A stretch of DNA of 64,000 nucleotides from Leptotrichia trevisanii DSM 22070. GTDB lineage: Bacteria > Fusobacteriota > Fusobacteriia > Fusobacteriales > Leptotrichiaceae. Positions 9,625-18,764 of the stretch are shown here, in pieces; positions within the stretch are counted from its first letter, which is position 1; every line of letters starts with the position of its first letter. The translations under genes were made by a program, and so were the position numbers. The stretch covers positions 1 through 64,000 of the forward strand of contig NZ_AXVL01000005.1 in the NCBI RefSeq assembly GCF_000482505.1. The letters are read 5' to 3'. The notes beneath the pieces were generated by a model, which had not been told where the DNA came from, did no database searches, and worked only from the letters and a program-made list of their open reading frames with translations.

Positions 9625-10965
9625 TCATTTGAATCTCGCTTTCATCCTTTCTACTAGCAATCTTTTCTTTTTATTTTTTTCAAAAAATGTTTCAAATTTT
9701 ATTTTCCATTCATCTTTCCAATTGTTGTTATCCATTATCTTCTTGATGGAACTCAACACAGAAACACAATAATCATAATTGTGTCGTTGCCCCAGATTCG
9801 TAAAATTCTGTGCTTCCTTCCAATATAATTCCAAAATTTCTTTTGGATATTCAGACGCAATTTTTTCTGAAAAATAATGCTTTCTGTCTATATATGGATT
9901 TTTTTGTAAATAATCAAGAACTTCTTTTTTATTATTTTTCACAAGACAAATCTTCAAATATATTGAAACATCTTTATTTTTTATAATATTGATAATCTGT
10001 TGCTCGTGTAATTCAAAATCTTCTTTTGAAAGTTCCTTCTGACATTCTTTATACCAATCCAGTAAGTCATCATACTGAGCAAATTCCACTAAATGAAGTA
10101 GTAAATTTTTCATCTTTTCATAATTATTATTCTTTTTGTAATAACTATACATAAGTTCTGTTATTTCAAATTTTGCATAATTACGATTCTTTTTCATTGA
10201 TTTATCGTAAAGTTCTTCCAGTATTTTATCGTTATGTTCCTTTGAATAAAAGTTAAAAAGGTATCCAAATATCTCCTCAATTCCTCCGATTCCTTTTTCC
10301 AAACCTTTCACAGCTGTTTCAAGTGCTAAATCTTTTTTATTTTTTTCTTCATAATATTGCAAAAGTTCCCAATACTGCTCAGTTGTATTCAGATTTGCTT
10401 TTCGTATTTCAAGATATTTTTCATCTTCTCCAATTTCCCTGTAAATAGATGCAATCCATTCTGAATATCCACTTACACCATTTTCTATAATATAATCAAC
10501 CAAATATCTCTTCTCACCTTTTGTCTGACACAAAGTTTCCACCAAATTCATAAACCATTCTTCCAGATTACAGCAATCATAATATTCACTGTGTTCAGAA
10601 AAAATATAGTTCAAGACTTCCAGCAATATTTTTTCCCTTGTTTCCCACGAAATCTCATTTTGATTTATAATTTCCATAATTTCTTCTAACTGCGAAAACA
10701 GATTATCTTCTGTCGGGCTAATTTCATACTCATAATAAAAAACTGTTTCATCAAGTTCATTAATAAGTTTTTTTGAATTTTCCCATCCTTGTAGCAACTG
10801 CTGTTCTGTAATAAACATTTTATTTTCAAAAATACTATTTTTTTGACAATATTCTAATAAATTTCCCTCTAATTTGGGATTTTTATTTACCAAAAAACAA
10901 ATAATTTCTATCAAATCCCCTTTTTCTACATTCCCAACAATTTCCAATAAATTTTTCTTATCCAT
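9625..10965 (-). CDS. alpha-helical repeat protein, similar to the C-terminal region of SWIM zinc-finger proteins
   Basis: About 446 residues, almost wholly helical by composition and rich in Glu, Leu, Asn and Lys. The C-terminus (LYWKEAQNFTNLGQRHNYDY..., then KKKRLLVERMKARF) resembles the tetratricopeptide-like tail of SWIM zinc-finger/DUF6880-type proteins, but no SWIM CxC-CxH motif is present. The frame extends to 11064, overlapping cbiF; the ATG at 10965 is preferred because AAGGA precedes it by a proper distance and residues before it look non-coding. It follows cbiF by 28 nt and may be co-transcribed, though it has no evident B12 role. Confidence 0.7.
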   Translation of the reverse strand: MDKKNLLEIVGNVEKGDLIEIICFLVNKNPKLEGNLLEYCQKNSIFENKMFITEQQLLQGWENSKKLINELDETVFYYEYEISPTEDNLFSQLEEIMEIINQNEISWETREKILLEVLNYIFSEHSEYYDCCNLEEWFMNLVETLCQTKGEKRYLVDYIIENGVSGYSEWIASIYREIGEDEKYLEIRKANLNTTEQYWELLQYYEEKNKKDLALETAVKGLEKGIGGIEEIFGYLFNFYSKEHNDKILEELYDKSMKKNRNYAKFEITELMYSYYKKNNNYEKMKNLLLHLVEFAQYDDLLDWYKECQKELSKEDFELHEQQIINIIKNKDVSIYLKICLVKNNKKEVLDYLQKNPYIDRKHYFSEKIASEYPKEILELYWKEAQNFTNLGQRHNYDYCVSVLSSIKKIMDNNNWKDEWKIKFETFFEKNKKKRLLVERMKARFK

Positions 10966-10993
10966 AATTAAATTTTCCTTCTTAACATTAATT

Positions 10994-11755
10994 TTACTCT
11001 TCAATCCCTTTCCTAAACTCATGTGAAAATGCCTTGTCGTAAAGTTTAGACTTAGAATATTCATTCCCCATAAAGTTTCCTACAAGAATTTGTGCCGTTT
11101 TTGTGATTTTTTCCTTTTTCACAAGTTCGGCAATAGTTTCTAGTGTTCCCATAACAATTTTCTGATCTTCCCAAGTCGCTCTTTGGACAATTGCAATTGG
11201 TGTTGTTTTATCATAATGCTTTAATAATCTTTTTACAACTTCATCAATCATTTGCACAGATAAGAATATTGCCATCGAACATTTATGTGAAGCAAGGCTT
11301 TCAAGACTCTCTGTTTCAGGGACAGTTGTTCTTCCTTCCAGTCTTGTACAAATTATTGTCTGGCTTACATCTGGTAGAGTAAATTCTTTTTTTATTGCAG
11401 CAGCGGCAGCTACAAATGAACTTACTCCTGGAATTACTTCATATTCAATCTCATATTCATCCAGAATATCCATTTGTTCCCTTATTGCACCATAAATGCT
11501 CGGATCCCCAGTATGCACCCTTGCTACCAGTTTTCCTTTTTTCTGTGCCTTTATCGTAACTTCCATCACTTCATCCAAATTCATTGAAGCAGAATTATAA
11601 ATTTCAGCTCCATCCTTATGACAATCAATAACCTCTTTTGGAACCAATGAGCCAGTATAAATTATTACATCTGCTTCCTTTACGATTCTTTGCCCTTTTA
11701 CTGTTATTAATTCAGGATCTCCAGGCCCTGATCCTATGAAGTATACTTTTTTCAT
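10994..11755 (-). CDS. cbiF: cobalt-precorrin-4 C11-methyltransferase CbiF (CobM)
   Basis: CbiF methylates C11 of cobalt-precorrin-4 with SAM in the anaerobic B12 pathway. The 253-residue protein has the tetrapyrrole methylase signatures: GSGPGDPELITVKG (about residues 8-21), VARVHTGDPSIYGAIREQ (about 78-95) and YEVIPGVSSF (about 105-114). The motif VHTGDPSIYGA is specific to the CobM/CbiF group. It is isolated from cbiL by about 4 kb of unrelated genes, so the B12 block has been interrupted here. Confidence 0.93.
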   Translation of the reverse strand: MKKVYFIGSGPGDPELITVKGQRIVKEADVIIYTGSLVPKEVIDCHKDGAEIYNSASMNLDEVMEVTIKAQKKGKLVARVHTGDPSIYGAIREQMDILDEYEIEYEVIPGVSSFVAAAAAIKKEFTLPDVSQTIICTRLEGRTTVPETESLESLASHKCSMAIFLSVQMIDEVVKRLLKHYDKTTPIAIVQRATWEDQKIVMGTLETIAELVKKEKITKTAQILVGNFMGNEYSKSKLYDKAFSHEFRKGIEE

Positions 11756-11791
11756 AAACTATCCCCTTCTTTTTGAATTAATTTTCTATTT

Positions 11792-12457
11792 TTATAATAT
11801 TTCATTTATTTCAAAACTTACTGATATTTCTGTATTCAAATATATTTTTTTATCCTTCTTAAAAAATGCTTCCCAGACTTTCCCATTTTCAAGATAAACG
11901 GATATTTTATCAAGTTTTTCAACTTCTTCAACATTTATTTTTTCTATTTTTTTGTTTTTTATTCCAAAAATCTTTTCAAATTTTCTTGAAATATCGTTAT
12001 TAATTATCTCGTTATCCACAAAATAAATTTCATTAACCATTTTTTTCTGATAATCTTCAAAACTATTGCAAAATTCTCTAAACTGACTATTACATGCCCA
12101 TTCACACAAAATATCCTTTATTGTCAATTTCTTGATTTTACTAATTTCTTCCTTATTCTCTAAAATTTCTTTTATCTCATTCTCTAAAAATTCCAACGGT
12201 GAATATCCATAAACCTTATCATCACAAAAATTATACTTCGGAATAAAATAAATTTTATCTTTCCATTTTTTCAAATAAATTTTAAAAAATTTGTAATATT
12301 CTATGTTTCCATAATTTAAATAAAAAACATAATTTCCATTTTCATATTTTGGAAAATCAAAACTTTCACCATAATGAATTTCTTTTCCATCTTTTAAAAC
12401 TTGAATATATTCTTCATACCAATCCTTATCATCATAGACTTTTCTTTTTATTTCCAA
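11792..12457 (-). CDS. hypothetical protein
   Basis: A 221-residue protein, rich in Lys, Glu, Tyr, Phe and Ile, with no signal peptide or membrane segment. The first half has many aromatic residues in strand-like spacing; the second half is more helical. I do not recognise a family and see no catalytic motif. It lies 36 nt upstream of cbiF on the same strand and could head that transcript. Low-complexity AT-rich codon use suggests weak selection or recent arrival. Confidence 0.6.
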   Translation of the reverse strand: MEIKRKVYDDKDWYEEYIQVLKDGKEIHYGESFDFPKYENGNYVFYLNYGNIEYYKFFKIYLKKWKDKIYFIPKYNFCDDKVYGYSPLEFLENEIKEILENKEEISKIKKLTIKDILCEWACNSQFREFCNSFEDYQKKMVNEIYFVDNEIINNDISRKFEKIFGIKNKKIEKINVEEVEKLDKISVYLENGKVWEAFFKKDKKIYLNTEISVSFEINEIL

Positions 12458-12654
12458 CTTTTTCTCTTTTCATGTTATTTATTTTTTATCAAATTATAAA
12501 TTATTATTTTTAACTATTTTTACTTTTCAAATATCAAATATTTACTTCCTGCATATTTCATAAGCTATACATTGTTATTTAATAAATAAAATTTATATAA
12601 CTCTTTCCCTCTTAAAGTTACCATCTTGTTACCTTGTAATAAAAATGTACCTTC

Positions 12655-12683
12655 TTCACAATTTTTCTATTTTAAGCTATAAT
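12655..12683 (+). promoter_or_regulatory. promoter of the pyridoxamine-oxidase-like gene
   Basis: -35 TTCACA (12655-12660) and -10 TATAAT (12678-12683) are separated by 17 bp, 46 bp before the start codon; the Shine-Dalgarno is GGAGG. The rest of the 12458-12728 intergenic stretch holds no gene that I can see. Confidence 0.65.
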
Positions 12684-12728
12684 TAACATAGTTAGCTAAC
12701 TCAAAAAATATATCTGGAGGAAATTAAA

Positions 12729-13142
12729 ATGGTTGATTATAATAAAATATTAAAAGAAAACTCTTACGGAATTTTAGCTACACTCGATGATAATAAGCCT
12801 AAAACAAGAATTTTACAATATCTGTTTTCTGAAAAGAACAAAGTATATCTTGCAACTACAAATAATAAAAACGTTTACAAACAGTTAAAAAAATGTCCTT
12901 ATGTTTCTTTTCTCTCTCATTCAGAAGATTATTTATCATTTGTATCTGTAAATGGAAATATTCATTTTACTGATGATATTGATCTTAAAACAAGAGTTTT
13001 AAATAAATATCCAGCAATAAAGGAACTTTTTAAAACTCCTGATAATCCTATTTTTGAACTTTTTTATATTGATGTAGAAGAAATCAGGACTTTTGATTTA
13101 AAAACTTATACCAATGAAAATTTTAAAATTGAAAAACCATAA
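12729..13142 (+). CDS. pyridoxamine 5'-phosphate oxidase family protein
   Basis: The 137-residue protein has the split-barrel FMN-binding fold typical of small PNPOx-like proteins: YGILATLDDNKPKTRILQY (about residues 13-31), then KVYLATTNNKNVYKQLKKCPYVSF and VNGNIHFTDD. Such proteins bind flavin or F420 and often reduce or shelter small molecules; true PdxH activity is unlikely because PdxH is longer. It is convergent with an HxlR-type regulator, a frequent pairing in anaerobes. Confidence 0.82.
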   Translation: MVDYNKILKENSYGILATLDDNKPKTRILQYLFSEKNKVYLATTNNKNVYKQLKKCPYVSFLSHSEDYLSFVSVNGNIHFTDDIDLKTRVLNKYPAIKELFKTPDNPIFELFYIDVEEIRTFDLKTYTNENFKIEKP

Positions 13143-13158
13143 TTAATTCGATACAATT

Positions 13159-13500
13159 TCAGTTATTCGTATTTTGTTTTTCTCGGTAATTTACACCCCA
13201 TTTGTCCATACTTTCCAGTATCGGCTTTAAGCTGTAACCTGTTTCAGTAAGAGAATATTCAACTTTTGGAGGAACTTCAGGATAAATTTTTCTTACAAGA
13301 AGATTGTCCTCCTCCATTTCTCTTAAATTGTATGTCAAAACTTTATTAGAAATTCCATTTATAGATTTTCTCAACTCTCCAAATCTTTTTGTTCCATCGA
13401 GTAAATCTCTTATTATAAGTATTTTCCATTTATTAGAAATTAAAGAAAGTGTTATTTCAACAGAACACTTTGGTAATTCTTTTTTATTCAAAATTATCAT
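13159..13500 (-). CDS. HxlR family winged-helix transcriptional regulator
   Basis: A 113-residue winged-helix protein with the HxlR pattern: CSVEITLSLISNKWKILIIRDLL (about residues 12-34), then FGELRKSINGISNKVLTYNLREMEEDNLLVRKIYPEVPPKVEYSLTETG. A cysteine near the N-terminus (Cys12) is typical of redox- or aldehyde-sensing members. It lies tail to tail with the PNPOx-like gene and may regulate it. Its start overlaps the end of the yhcG remnant by 17 bp. Confidence 0.85.
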   Translation of the reverse strand: MIILNKKELPKCSVEITLSLISNKWKILIIRDLLDGTKRFGELRKSINGISNKVLTYNLREMEEDNLLVRKIYPEVPPKVEYSLTETGYSLKPILESMDKWGVNYREKQNTNN

Positions 13501-14039
13501 TTTCTATTCCTTTTAATTTTATTTTCTTATCATACTCCCTCAAAACTTTTTCCACCTCATTTTCAAGCACTTCCTTATTAGGGATATACAATGTGTATTT
13601 TGAAGCAAAAATCTGATTAGAAAGTCCACCTAGTGCATATTCAGACTGAATACCATTCTCTTTCATAAAATGCTCTTTCTTTATCATCAGATATACTCAA
13701 AATCTCACAACAATGAGACCAGCTCAATTTTCCAGACACTGTCCAGAATTTTTGGTATTTCAAATAAAATTTTCTCATATTAAATAAATTTGATTTTGAA
13801 AAGCCCTTTCCATACTCTTTTGTCAATTTTTTTGACAATTCTTTTAAAAGTTTTTTCCCATATTCCGCTCGCTCATTATTTTTCTGTTCATCTTCTATAA
13901 TAATTTTCCCAATTTTCCAATAAGTCTGCACAAGAATATTATTAATCTTTACAGACACCTGTTTCCTTGCATTTTCCATCAATTCTTTGATTTGCAAATA
14001 AACCATATTACTTTCAATTCCTTTTTCAATTTTATTCAT
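13484..14039 (-). pseudogene. remnant of a YhcG/DUF1016-type PD-(D/E)xK nuclease
   Basis: The N-terminal part (14039-13641) matches the DUF1016 N-terminal domain (KQVSVKINNILVQTYWKIGK, then KYQKFWTVSGKLSWSHCCEIL and DDKERAFYEREWYSV). The C-terminal part (13687-13484) is in another frame and matches the family end (YALGGLSNQIFASKYTLYIP). About 130-150 residues between them, including the nuclease core, are missing relative to ~350-residue family members. The change of frame falls around 13645-13685. An internal deletion with frameshift therefore destroyed a nuclease gene. Confidence 0.8.
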
Positions 14040-14100
14040 TTTTCTCCCCCTATTTATATTAAATTCTAAAAATAATTTATAACTTATCAAACATATTTAA

Positions 14101-14784
14101 CTAATAACTAATTTTTTGTTCAACATTCGGATTTTGAATGGCTTTCTTATACAGTGCCTTTAATTCTTCAAAATGATTTCCATTTTTTTCTCTGTATTCT
14201 TTTTCCTTTTCTGTCAATTCCCTATTATACGGATTATCCCCCAAACTGCTGTGAAGAGCAATTCCAAATTGTGTTATAATATCAAATTTCATAATTTCCT
14301 GTGACAAACTTTTATCTGTATAAAATTTATAACCGTCGTAATTTGAACCTCTTCCCGCATCATAGTAAATATTGTTATTGTATTTTACTTTTACAATATT
14401 TTTTATTTCTTTTTTCGTTTTTCTTTCATAAATAACTGCTTTGTTGTTTTCCACCAATTCAGCAATATAATTACGAACATAATCCAATTTTTTATCTTTA
14501 TCCGAGATATTATTTTTTATATTATTTTCTTTTTTATCCCTATTTTTATTGTATAATTCTAACAAATCACTTTTTCTCACTAAAATATCATAATCTTCAG
14601 TTTTATACGTTACTATATTCTTTTTATCACTCGGCAATACATAACTCAAATTTATTTCCTTTTCAAAAATTTGACTTAATTCTATGTATCTTTTTTTCTT
14701 TGTATCATAAGTTCCTTTTACAATTGTTTCTGCTAGTCCTTGAATTGCTACTCCAAGTAACAAAACAAATAATATTTTTTTCAT
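14101..14784 (-). CDS. secreted hypothetical protein
   Basis: The 227-residue protein has a clear signal peptide (MKKILFVLLLGVAIQGLAE, cleavage near residue 18). The mature part is rich in Lys, Asn, Tyr and charged residues, with a central low-complexity Lys/Asn/Asp stretch (about 80-105). No family is recognised. It follows the membrane-protein gene by about 46 nt and is probably on the same transcript. Confidence 0.65.
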   Translation of the reverse strand: MKKILFVLLLGVAIQGLAETIVKGTYDTKKKRYIELSQIFEKEINLSYVLPSDKKNIVTYKTEDYDILVRKSDLLELYNKNRDKKENNIKNNISDKDKKLDYVRNYIAELVENNKAVIYERKTKKEIKNIVKVKYNNNIYYDAGRGSNYDGYKFYTDKSLSQEIMKFDIITQFGIALHSSLGDNPYNRELTEKEKEYREKNGNHFEELKALYKKAIQNPNVEQKISY

Positions 14785-14830
14785 AATAATTCCTTCTTTC
14801 TTTTAGTTCTTAAATTTTAACTACTTCTTA

Positions 14831-15724
14831 TTAAATATCCCCATCAATCTTGTTTTCAACACAATTTTTCCTTTTATTTTTATTATTTATTTTCAAAGTT
14901 CCCAAATAAAATCCCATATTAACAACCATCGCATAAATAAAATACCTCGACTCCAGCGTCTTTATAATTCCAAATTTTTCAATGCTGTTCTCACCTTCTT
15001 CTAAATACATCAAAACTTTATACGGAAAAGCATAAATTATTGCTTGATAATCTTCTTTGTACCAGTTAAAGCCCATAAAAATAAATATTCCCATAATTAT
15101 TAGACAGCCTGTTATTGTCAATATTCTTACAACTTCAATTTCTTCTTTATCAAAATATTTTTTTATAAAAAGTCCAAAAAATACATTGATAAGAAAAAAT
15201 GGAACTAAAATTCTGTATTGACCAAAACTTCCCTCAATTCTCAAAATACTTTCTATTATTAAAAAAAAGATTGAAAAAATAATTGAAAGAATAGGAATTA
15301 AAAAATACATTACAATAAACCATAATATGATTTTTGAAATTTTAGATAAATAACTTCTAATCTTTATTTTACTTCTAAATATTCCTAAAATGAATAATCC
15401 GTTGAAAAAACATAATTTTATAACTCCAATAATATCTATTCTAAATAATAATATTACTGATAACATTATAAAAAATATTGGCAATTTCAAAATTTTATCA
15501 TTTTCATATTCTTTACTTTTTCCTAATAAATAAAATATTAAACCAAAAAATACGCCTGCTACTACCGAAGATATTCCTTCAAAAACTATACGATATGGTA
15601 AATCAAAGCCGTAATCCCAATCATATTTTCCAACCCAAAAATAAAATGCAAAAAATAAAATTTGAAGAATTATAAACTTTGCTATTTTTATTTTCCTTAA
15701 AGTGTTTTTAGAAATCTCTTCCAC
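14831..15724 (-). CDS. polytopic membrane protein of unknown function
   Basis: The 297-residue protein has about seven to eight hydrophobic segments (roughly residues 12-30, 45-68, 80-98, 105-115, 132-158, 170-188, 200-220 and 262-278). There is no transporter signature that I recognise. The start overlaps the last 28 bp of cbiL, so it is translationally linked to a B12 gene, but this may only reflect insertion of cargo genes at the end of that operon. Confidence 0.65.
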   Translation of the reverse strand: MEEISKNTLRKIKIAKFIILQILFFAFYFWVGKYDWDYGFDLPYRIVFEGISSVVAGVFFGLIFYLLGKSKEYENDKILKLPIFFIMLSVILLFRIDIIGVIKLCFFNGLFILGIFRSKIKIRSYLSKISKIILWFIVMYFLIPILSIIFSIFFLIIESILRIEGSFGQYRILVPFFLINVFFGLFIKKYFDKEEIEVVRILTITGCLIIMGIFIFMGFNWYKEDYQAIIYAFPYKVLMYLEEGENSIEKFGIIKTLESRYFIYAMVVNMGFYLGTLKINNKNKRKNCVENKIDGDI

Positions 15725-16416
15725 TCCTTAACTCCTTCCTTCTTCAATATCATCGTCGAAAAATAAGGAACCTCCTCTACACTCTCAATATCCCAATAAA
15801 CAACTTCATTATCTTTCCCGCAATCTGAAACAATTACAGCATTTTCTTTATTCCCAGTTTCAATTATCGCTTTTTTTATTTTCTCAAAATCTCGGCTAAT
15901 TTTCATCAAAACTAAATTATCATTATTTTCAATTTCCTTGTAAATATCAGTTTTTCGATTAACAGACACTACTTTCAAATCTTCATCGCCAATCATCAAA
16001 GGCACATTCAGTCTAGCTGCAACACTGTTAAATGAAGTTATTCCCGCAATAGTTTCAACTTCCACATCATCTGAAATATGTTCCAATACATAAGTATAAG
16101 TGCTATAAGTCATTGGGTCACCTATTGTTAAAAACGCTACATTTTTACCTTTTTCCAATTCAGCACTTATTACATCCGCATTATTTTTACGAAAAACTTT
16201 TCTTGCTTCTACATCCCTTATCATCGGAAACTCCAAAAATAGCTGCTCTACTTCTGGTTTTATATGCTCTTTTACAATATTAAAAGCTGTACTTCCTTCT
16301 CCACTTTTTGCCTCAGGCAGTACTATCACATCTACTTCATGCAGTCTTTTTGCTGCTTTAACTGTTATATTTTCAGGATCTCCTACTCCTACTCCTATTC
16401 CGTAAAATTTTTTCAT
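15697..16416 (-). CDS. cbiL: cobalt-precorrin-2 C20-methyltransferase CbiL (CobI)
   Basis: CbiL methylates C20 of cobalt-precorrin-2 using SAM. The 239-residue protein has the methylase signatures GIGVGVGDPENITVKA (about residues 6-21), NVAFLTIGDPMTYSTYTY (about 92-109) and VETIAGITSFNSVAARL (about 119-135), all typical of CobI/CbiL. It is separated from cbiD by the GmrSD-like and DUF4143 genes. Confidence 0.93.
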   Translation of the reverse strand: MKKFYGIGVGVGDPENITVKAAKRLHEVDVIVLPEAKSGEGSTAFNIVKEHIKPEVEQLFLEFPMIRDVEARKVFRKNNADVISAELEKGKNVAFLTIGDPMTYSTYTYVLEHISDDVEVETIAGITSFNSVAARLNVPLMIGDEDLKVVSVNRKTDIYKEIENNDNLVLMKISRDFEKIKKAIIETGNKENAVIVSDCGKDNEVVYWDIESVEEVPYFSTMILKKEGVKEWKRFLKTL

Positions 16417-16441
16417 TATACATTCACTTCCCTTAACTCTA

Positions 16442-18733
16442 TTATTTATCTCTCAAAATTATTTCTAGATTTTGTAAATTCATTTCTTCTTTTAAAGCAA
16501 ATATAATTTTTATAATCTGCTCAGATGAAAAACTAGTTTCATAAAATACTGTTTCTCCTATATTTTTCATTTTACTTTTTATCATAGATTTATCCATAGA
16601 TATATATGTTTTTTTAGCTCTAGGAAGTTTAAAATTATTTTGAGCTATTCTTAAAAACTTATCTTTCTCGTTATCATAAAGATTTTGATAAAATTCTACA
16701 AGTAGATTTGCATAAGTAAACTCATTAAGAGTTATCCTGCTATCAAAAATTTCTAAAGACATAGGTTCTAAATTTTTATAATCACGACTTTCCTCATAAA
16801 ATTTCAATGTCGTTTCATCTTTTATGGTTTCTTGAATATCAATATTATCCGTACTCAAAAGGACATTTTTATCTAAAATTTCCTTTATAAGTTCCTCTTC
16901 TCTCTTTTTAATTTGTTTATATGTATTAATTTCCCTTTCATCTTCTTTGAAAGAGATATTATTTTGATAAAGTACTGCATTTGACTTATTATTATTTTCC
17001 TTTGCCCATATTAATCTTAAATTCCCTATCCGATTTAAATATTCTTTATAAAAATCATCCTTTAATAAAGATAACTCCTTTTTATTTTCATTAAAATCCT
17101 GAAATTTTTTAAAAATTACATTATCATTTTCAATATAATATGAAAAATTATCATTATCCTTTTTAGGATTTTGTGGTAAAATATGGTCTAACTGCAAACT
17201 TTCAATAGAATTTAAAAGCGTATAAAATTTATCATAGTCAATACCTTTTTCTCCATATGTTTCTAAATAAGCCAGTATAATTTTTATTACTTTTGGATAT
17301 TTATGATAAGTTGCAGATGCTTTTATACTTTTGGATAAACTTTCATTATCTATTAGCTGTTTGTTGATTTCTCTATAAAAAATATTTTTTATTTCTATCT
17401 CTATATTTTTTTGAAAATCATCTTCATTTAGAAAATTATAAATTTTATTTTGAACATCAGCGAAAACTCCTATTGTTCTTTTACTTTCACGACTTCCTAT
17501 ACTTTGATAAGTGAGAATGAATTTGAATGCAACTTCAACAATATTAAAAAATTTCTCCTCTGATATTTTCTTTTCTTTATATAAAGTTAATAATTTAAAA
17601 TATAATGCTTTTGTATGAGAATATTCCATTATTCTATTCATTTCATAAAAAACTAATATTTTTTTAGATATTTTCTCTAAAATTTCTCTAGAAAGTGTTT
17701 TATCATGCAAAATTCTATAGTAAATTGAATATTTATTCAATTCATCTATAAATTTCTTTATTGTTTTATCATTTTGAGTTGTTTTATAATAATTTTTAGC
17801 ATCTTCTTCAATTATTTTTTTAAAATTTTCGAGTTTTATTTTATTTCTATAGTATGACATATTCGCGCGTACATACACAATTATATAATCCATTAAGTTA
17901 TCTGAAGTTTCTATTATTAAATTACCCCATTTTTCTAAATATTCTTTGTAATCTTCTTCTTTTATATTCTGGAATATATAATTTTTAATTAGATCTACTT
18001 CTTCAAGTTTTTTACCTTTTGCATTTATAGATTCAAATATACTGAAAAGTTTCATTAAATTAACATTTACTTTAATAGCTATAAATCTTATATTAGTTTC
18101 AAAAAAATCAAAAAAATCAAGATATTTCTCTGAACTATCTTCTGAAAAATATTTTTCTTTAAAAAAGTTATCAATGAATACTATATTTTTTAAAAGATTT
18201 TTAGTTATCTCGTCAATTTCAAAGTTATTTTGCCTCTCTTCTATAAATTCCATAAGATCTTTTTTATCATATAGCTGATTAAATAGCTCATTTAATATTT
18301 TTTGTTCAACACTTCCTAATGTCAAAACTCTTTTTTCTTTATCCCTTTCTCTACTATCTTTCTTCCAAAAGAAATTTTCTATTTCTCTTATTTCGTCATC
18401 TTCTATTCCTTCCTGATAAAAATGATTTAATAAAACCATTAGTATAAGAGTAAAAGTTGTTATTCGTTGCTGTCCATCAACAATTTCATATTCAGTATAT
18501 TTATTTTTAAAATTTTTCCCTACTCTGAGAAATAAAGTTCCCATAAATAAAATCAGCTCTTCATTTTGTAAATTATCTTTATTATCAAAAATTAAAAAGA
18601 TATCATCTAATAATTTTCTTATTTCTTTTTCAGTCCAACTATAAGGTCTTTGATATACTGGAACACTATATTTAGCATTCTCAAATAAATTGACAAGATT
18701 AAAACTGTCTGGTTCTAAAAAATCATTCTTCAT
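16442..18733 (-). CDS. GmrSD-like DUF262/DUF1524 protein (modification-dependent restriction candidate)
   Basis: The 763-residue protein has an N-terminal DUF262 domain with QRPYSW at residues 28-33 and the nucleotide-binding motif DGQQR at 86-90. It also has a DUF1524 HNH-type nuclease region with LDHILP at 515-520 and GNLRLIWAKENN about 60 residues later. GmrSD-type enzymes cleave modified phage DNA in an NTP-dependent manner, which suggests defence; some DUF262/DUF1524 proteins have other roles. The last ~110 residues form an extra domain I do not recognise. It lies between cbiD and cbiL with a DUF4143 ATPase upstream and is likely horizontally acquired. Confidence 0.85.
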   Translation of the reverse strand: MKNDFLEPDSFNLVNLFENAKYSVPVYQRPYSWTEKEIRKLLDDIFLIFDNKDNLQNEELILFMGTLFLRVGKNFKNKYTEYEIVDGQQRITTFTLILMVLLNHFYQEGIEDDEIREIENFFWKKDSRERDKEKRVLTLGSVEQKILNELFNQLYDKKDLMEFIEERQNNFEIDEITKNLLKNIVFIDNFFKEKYFSEDSSEKYLDFFDFFETNIRFIAIKVNVNLMKLFSIFESINAKGKKLEEVDLIKNYIFQNIKEEDYKEYLEKWGNLIIETSDNLMDYIIVYVRANMSYYRNKIKLENFKKIIEEDAKNYYKTTQNDKTIKKFIDELNKYSIYYRILHDKTLSREILEKISKKILVFYEMNRIMEYSHTKALYFKLLTLYKEKKISEEKFFNIVEVAFKFILTYQSIGSRESKRTIGVFADVQNKIYNFLNEDDFQKNIEIEIKNIFYREINKQLIDNESLSKSIKASATYHKYPKVIKIILAYLETYGEKGIDYDKFYTLLNSIESLQLDHILPQNPKKDNDNFSYYIENDNVIFKKFQDFNENKKELSLLKDDFYKEYLNRIGNLRLIWAKENNNKSNAVLYQNNISFKEDEREINTYKQIKKREEELIKEILDKNVLLSTDNIDIQETIKDETTLKFYEESRDYKNLEPMSLEIFDSRITLNEFTYANLLVEFYQNLYDNEKDKFLRIAQNNFKLPRAKKTYISMDKSMIKSKMKNIGETVFYETSFSSEQIIKIIFALKEEMNLQNLEIILRDK

Positions 18734-18764
18734 TTTCTTATTTCTCCTTTTATAATTTCAATAT

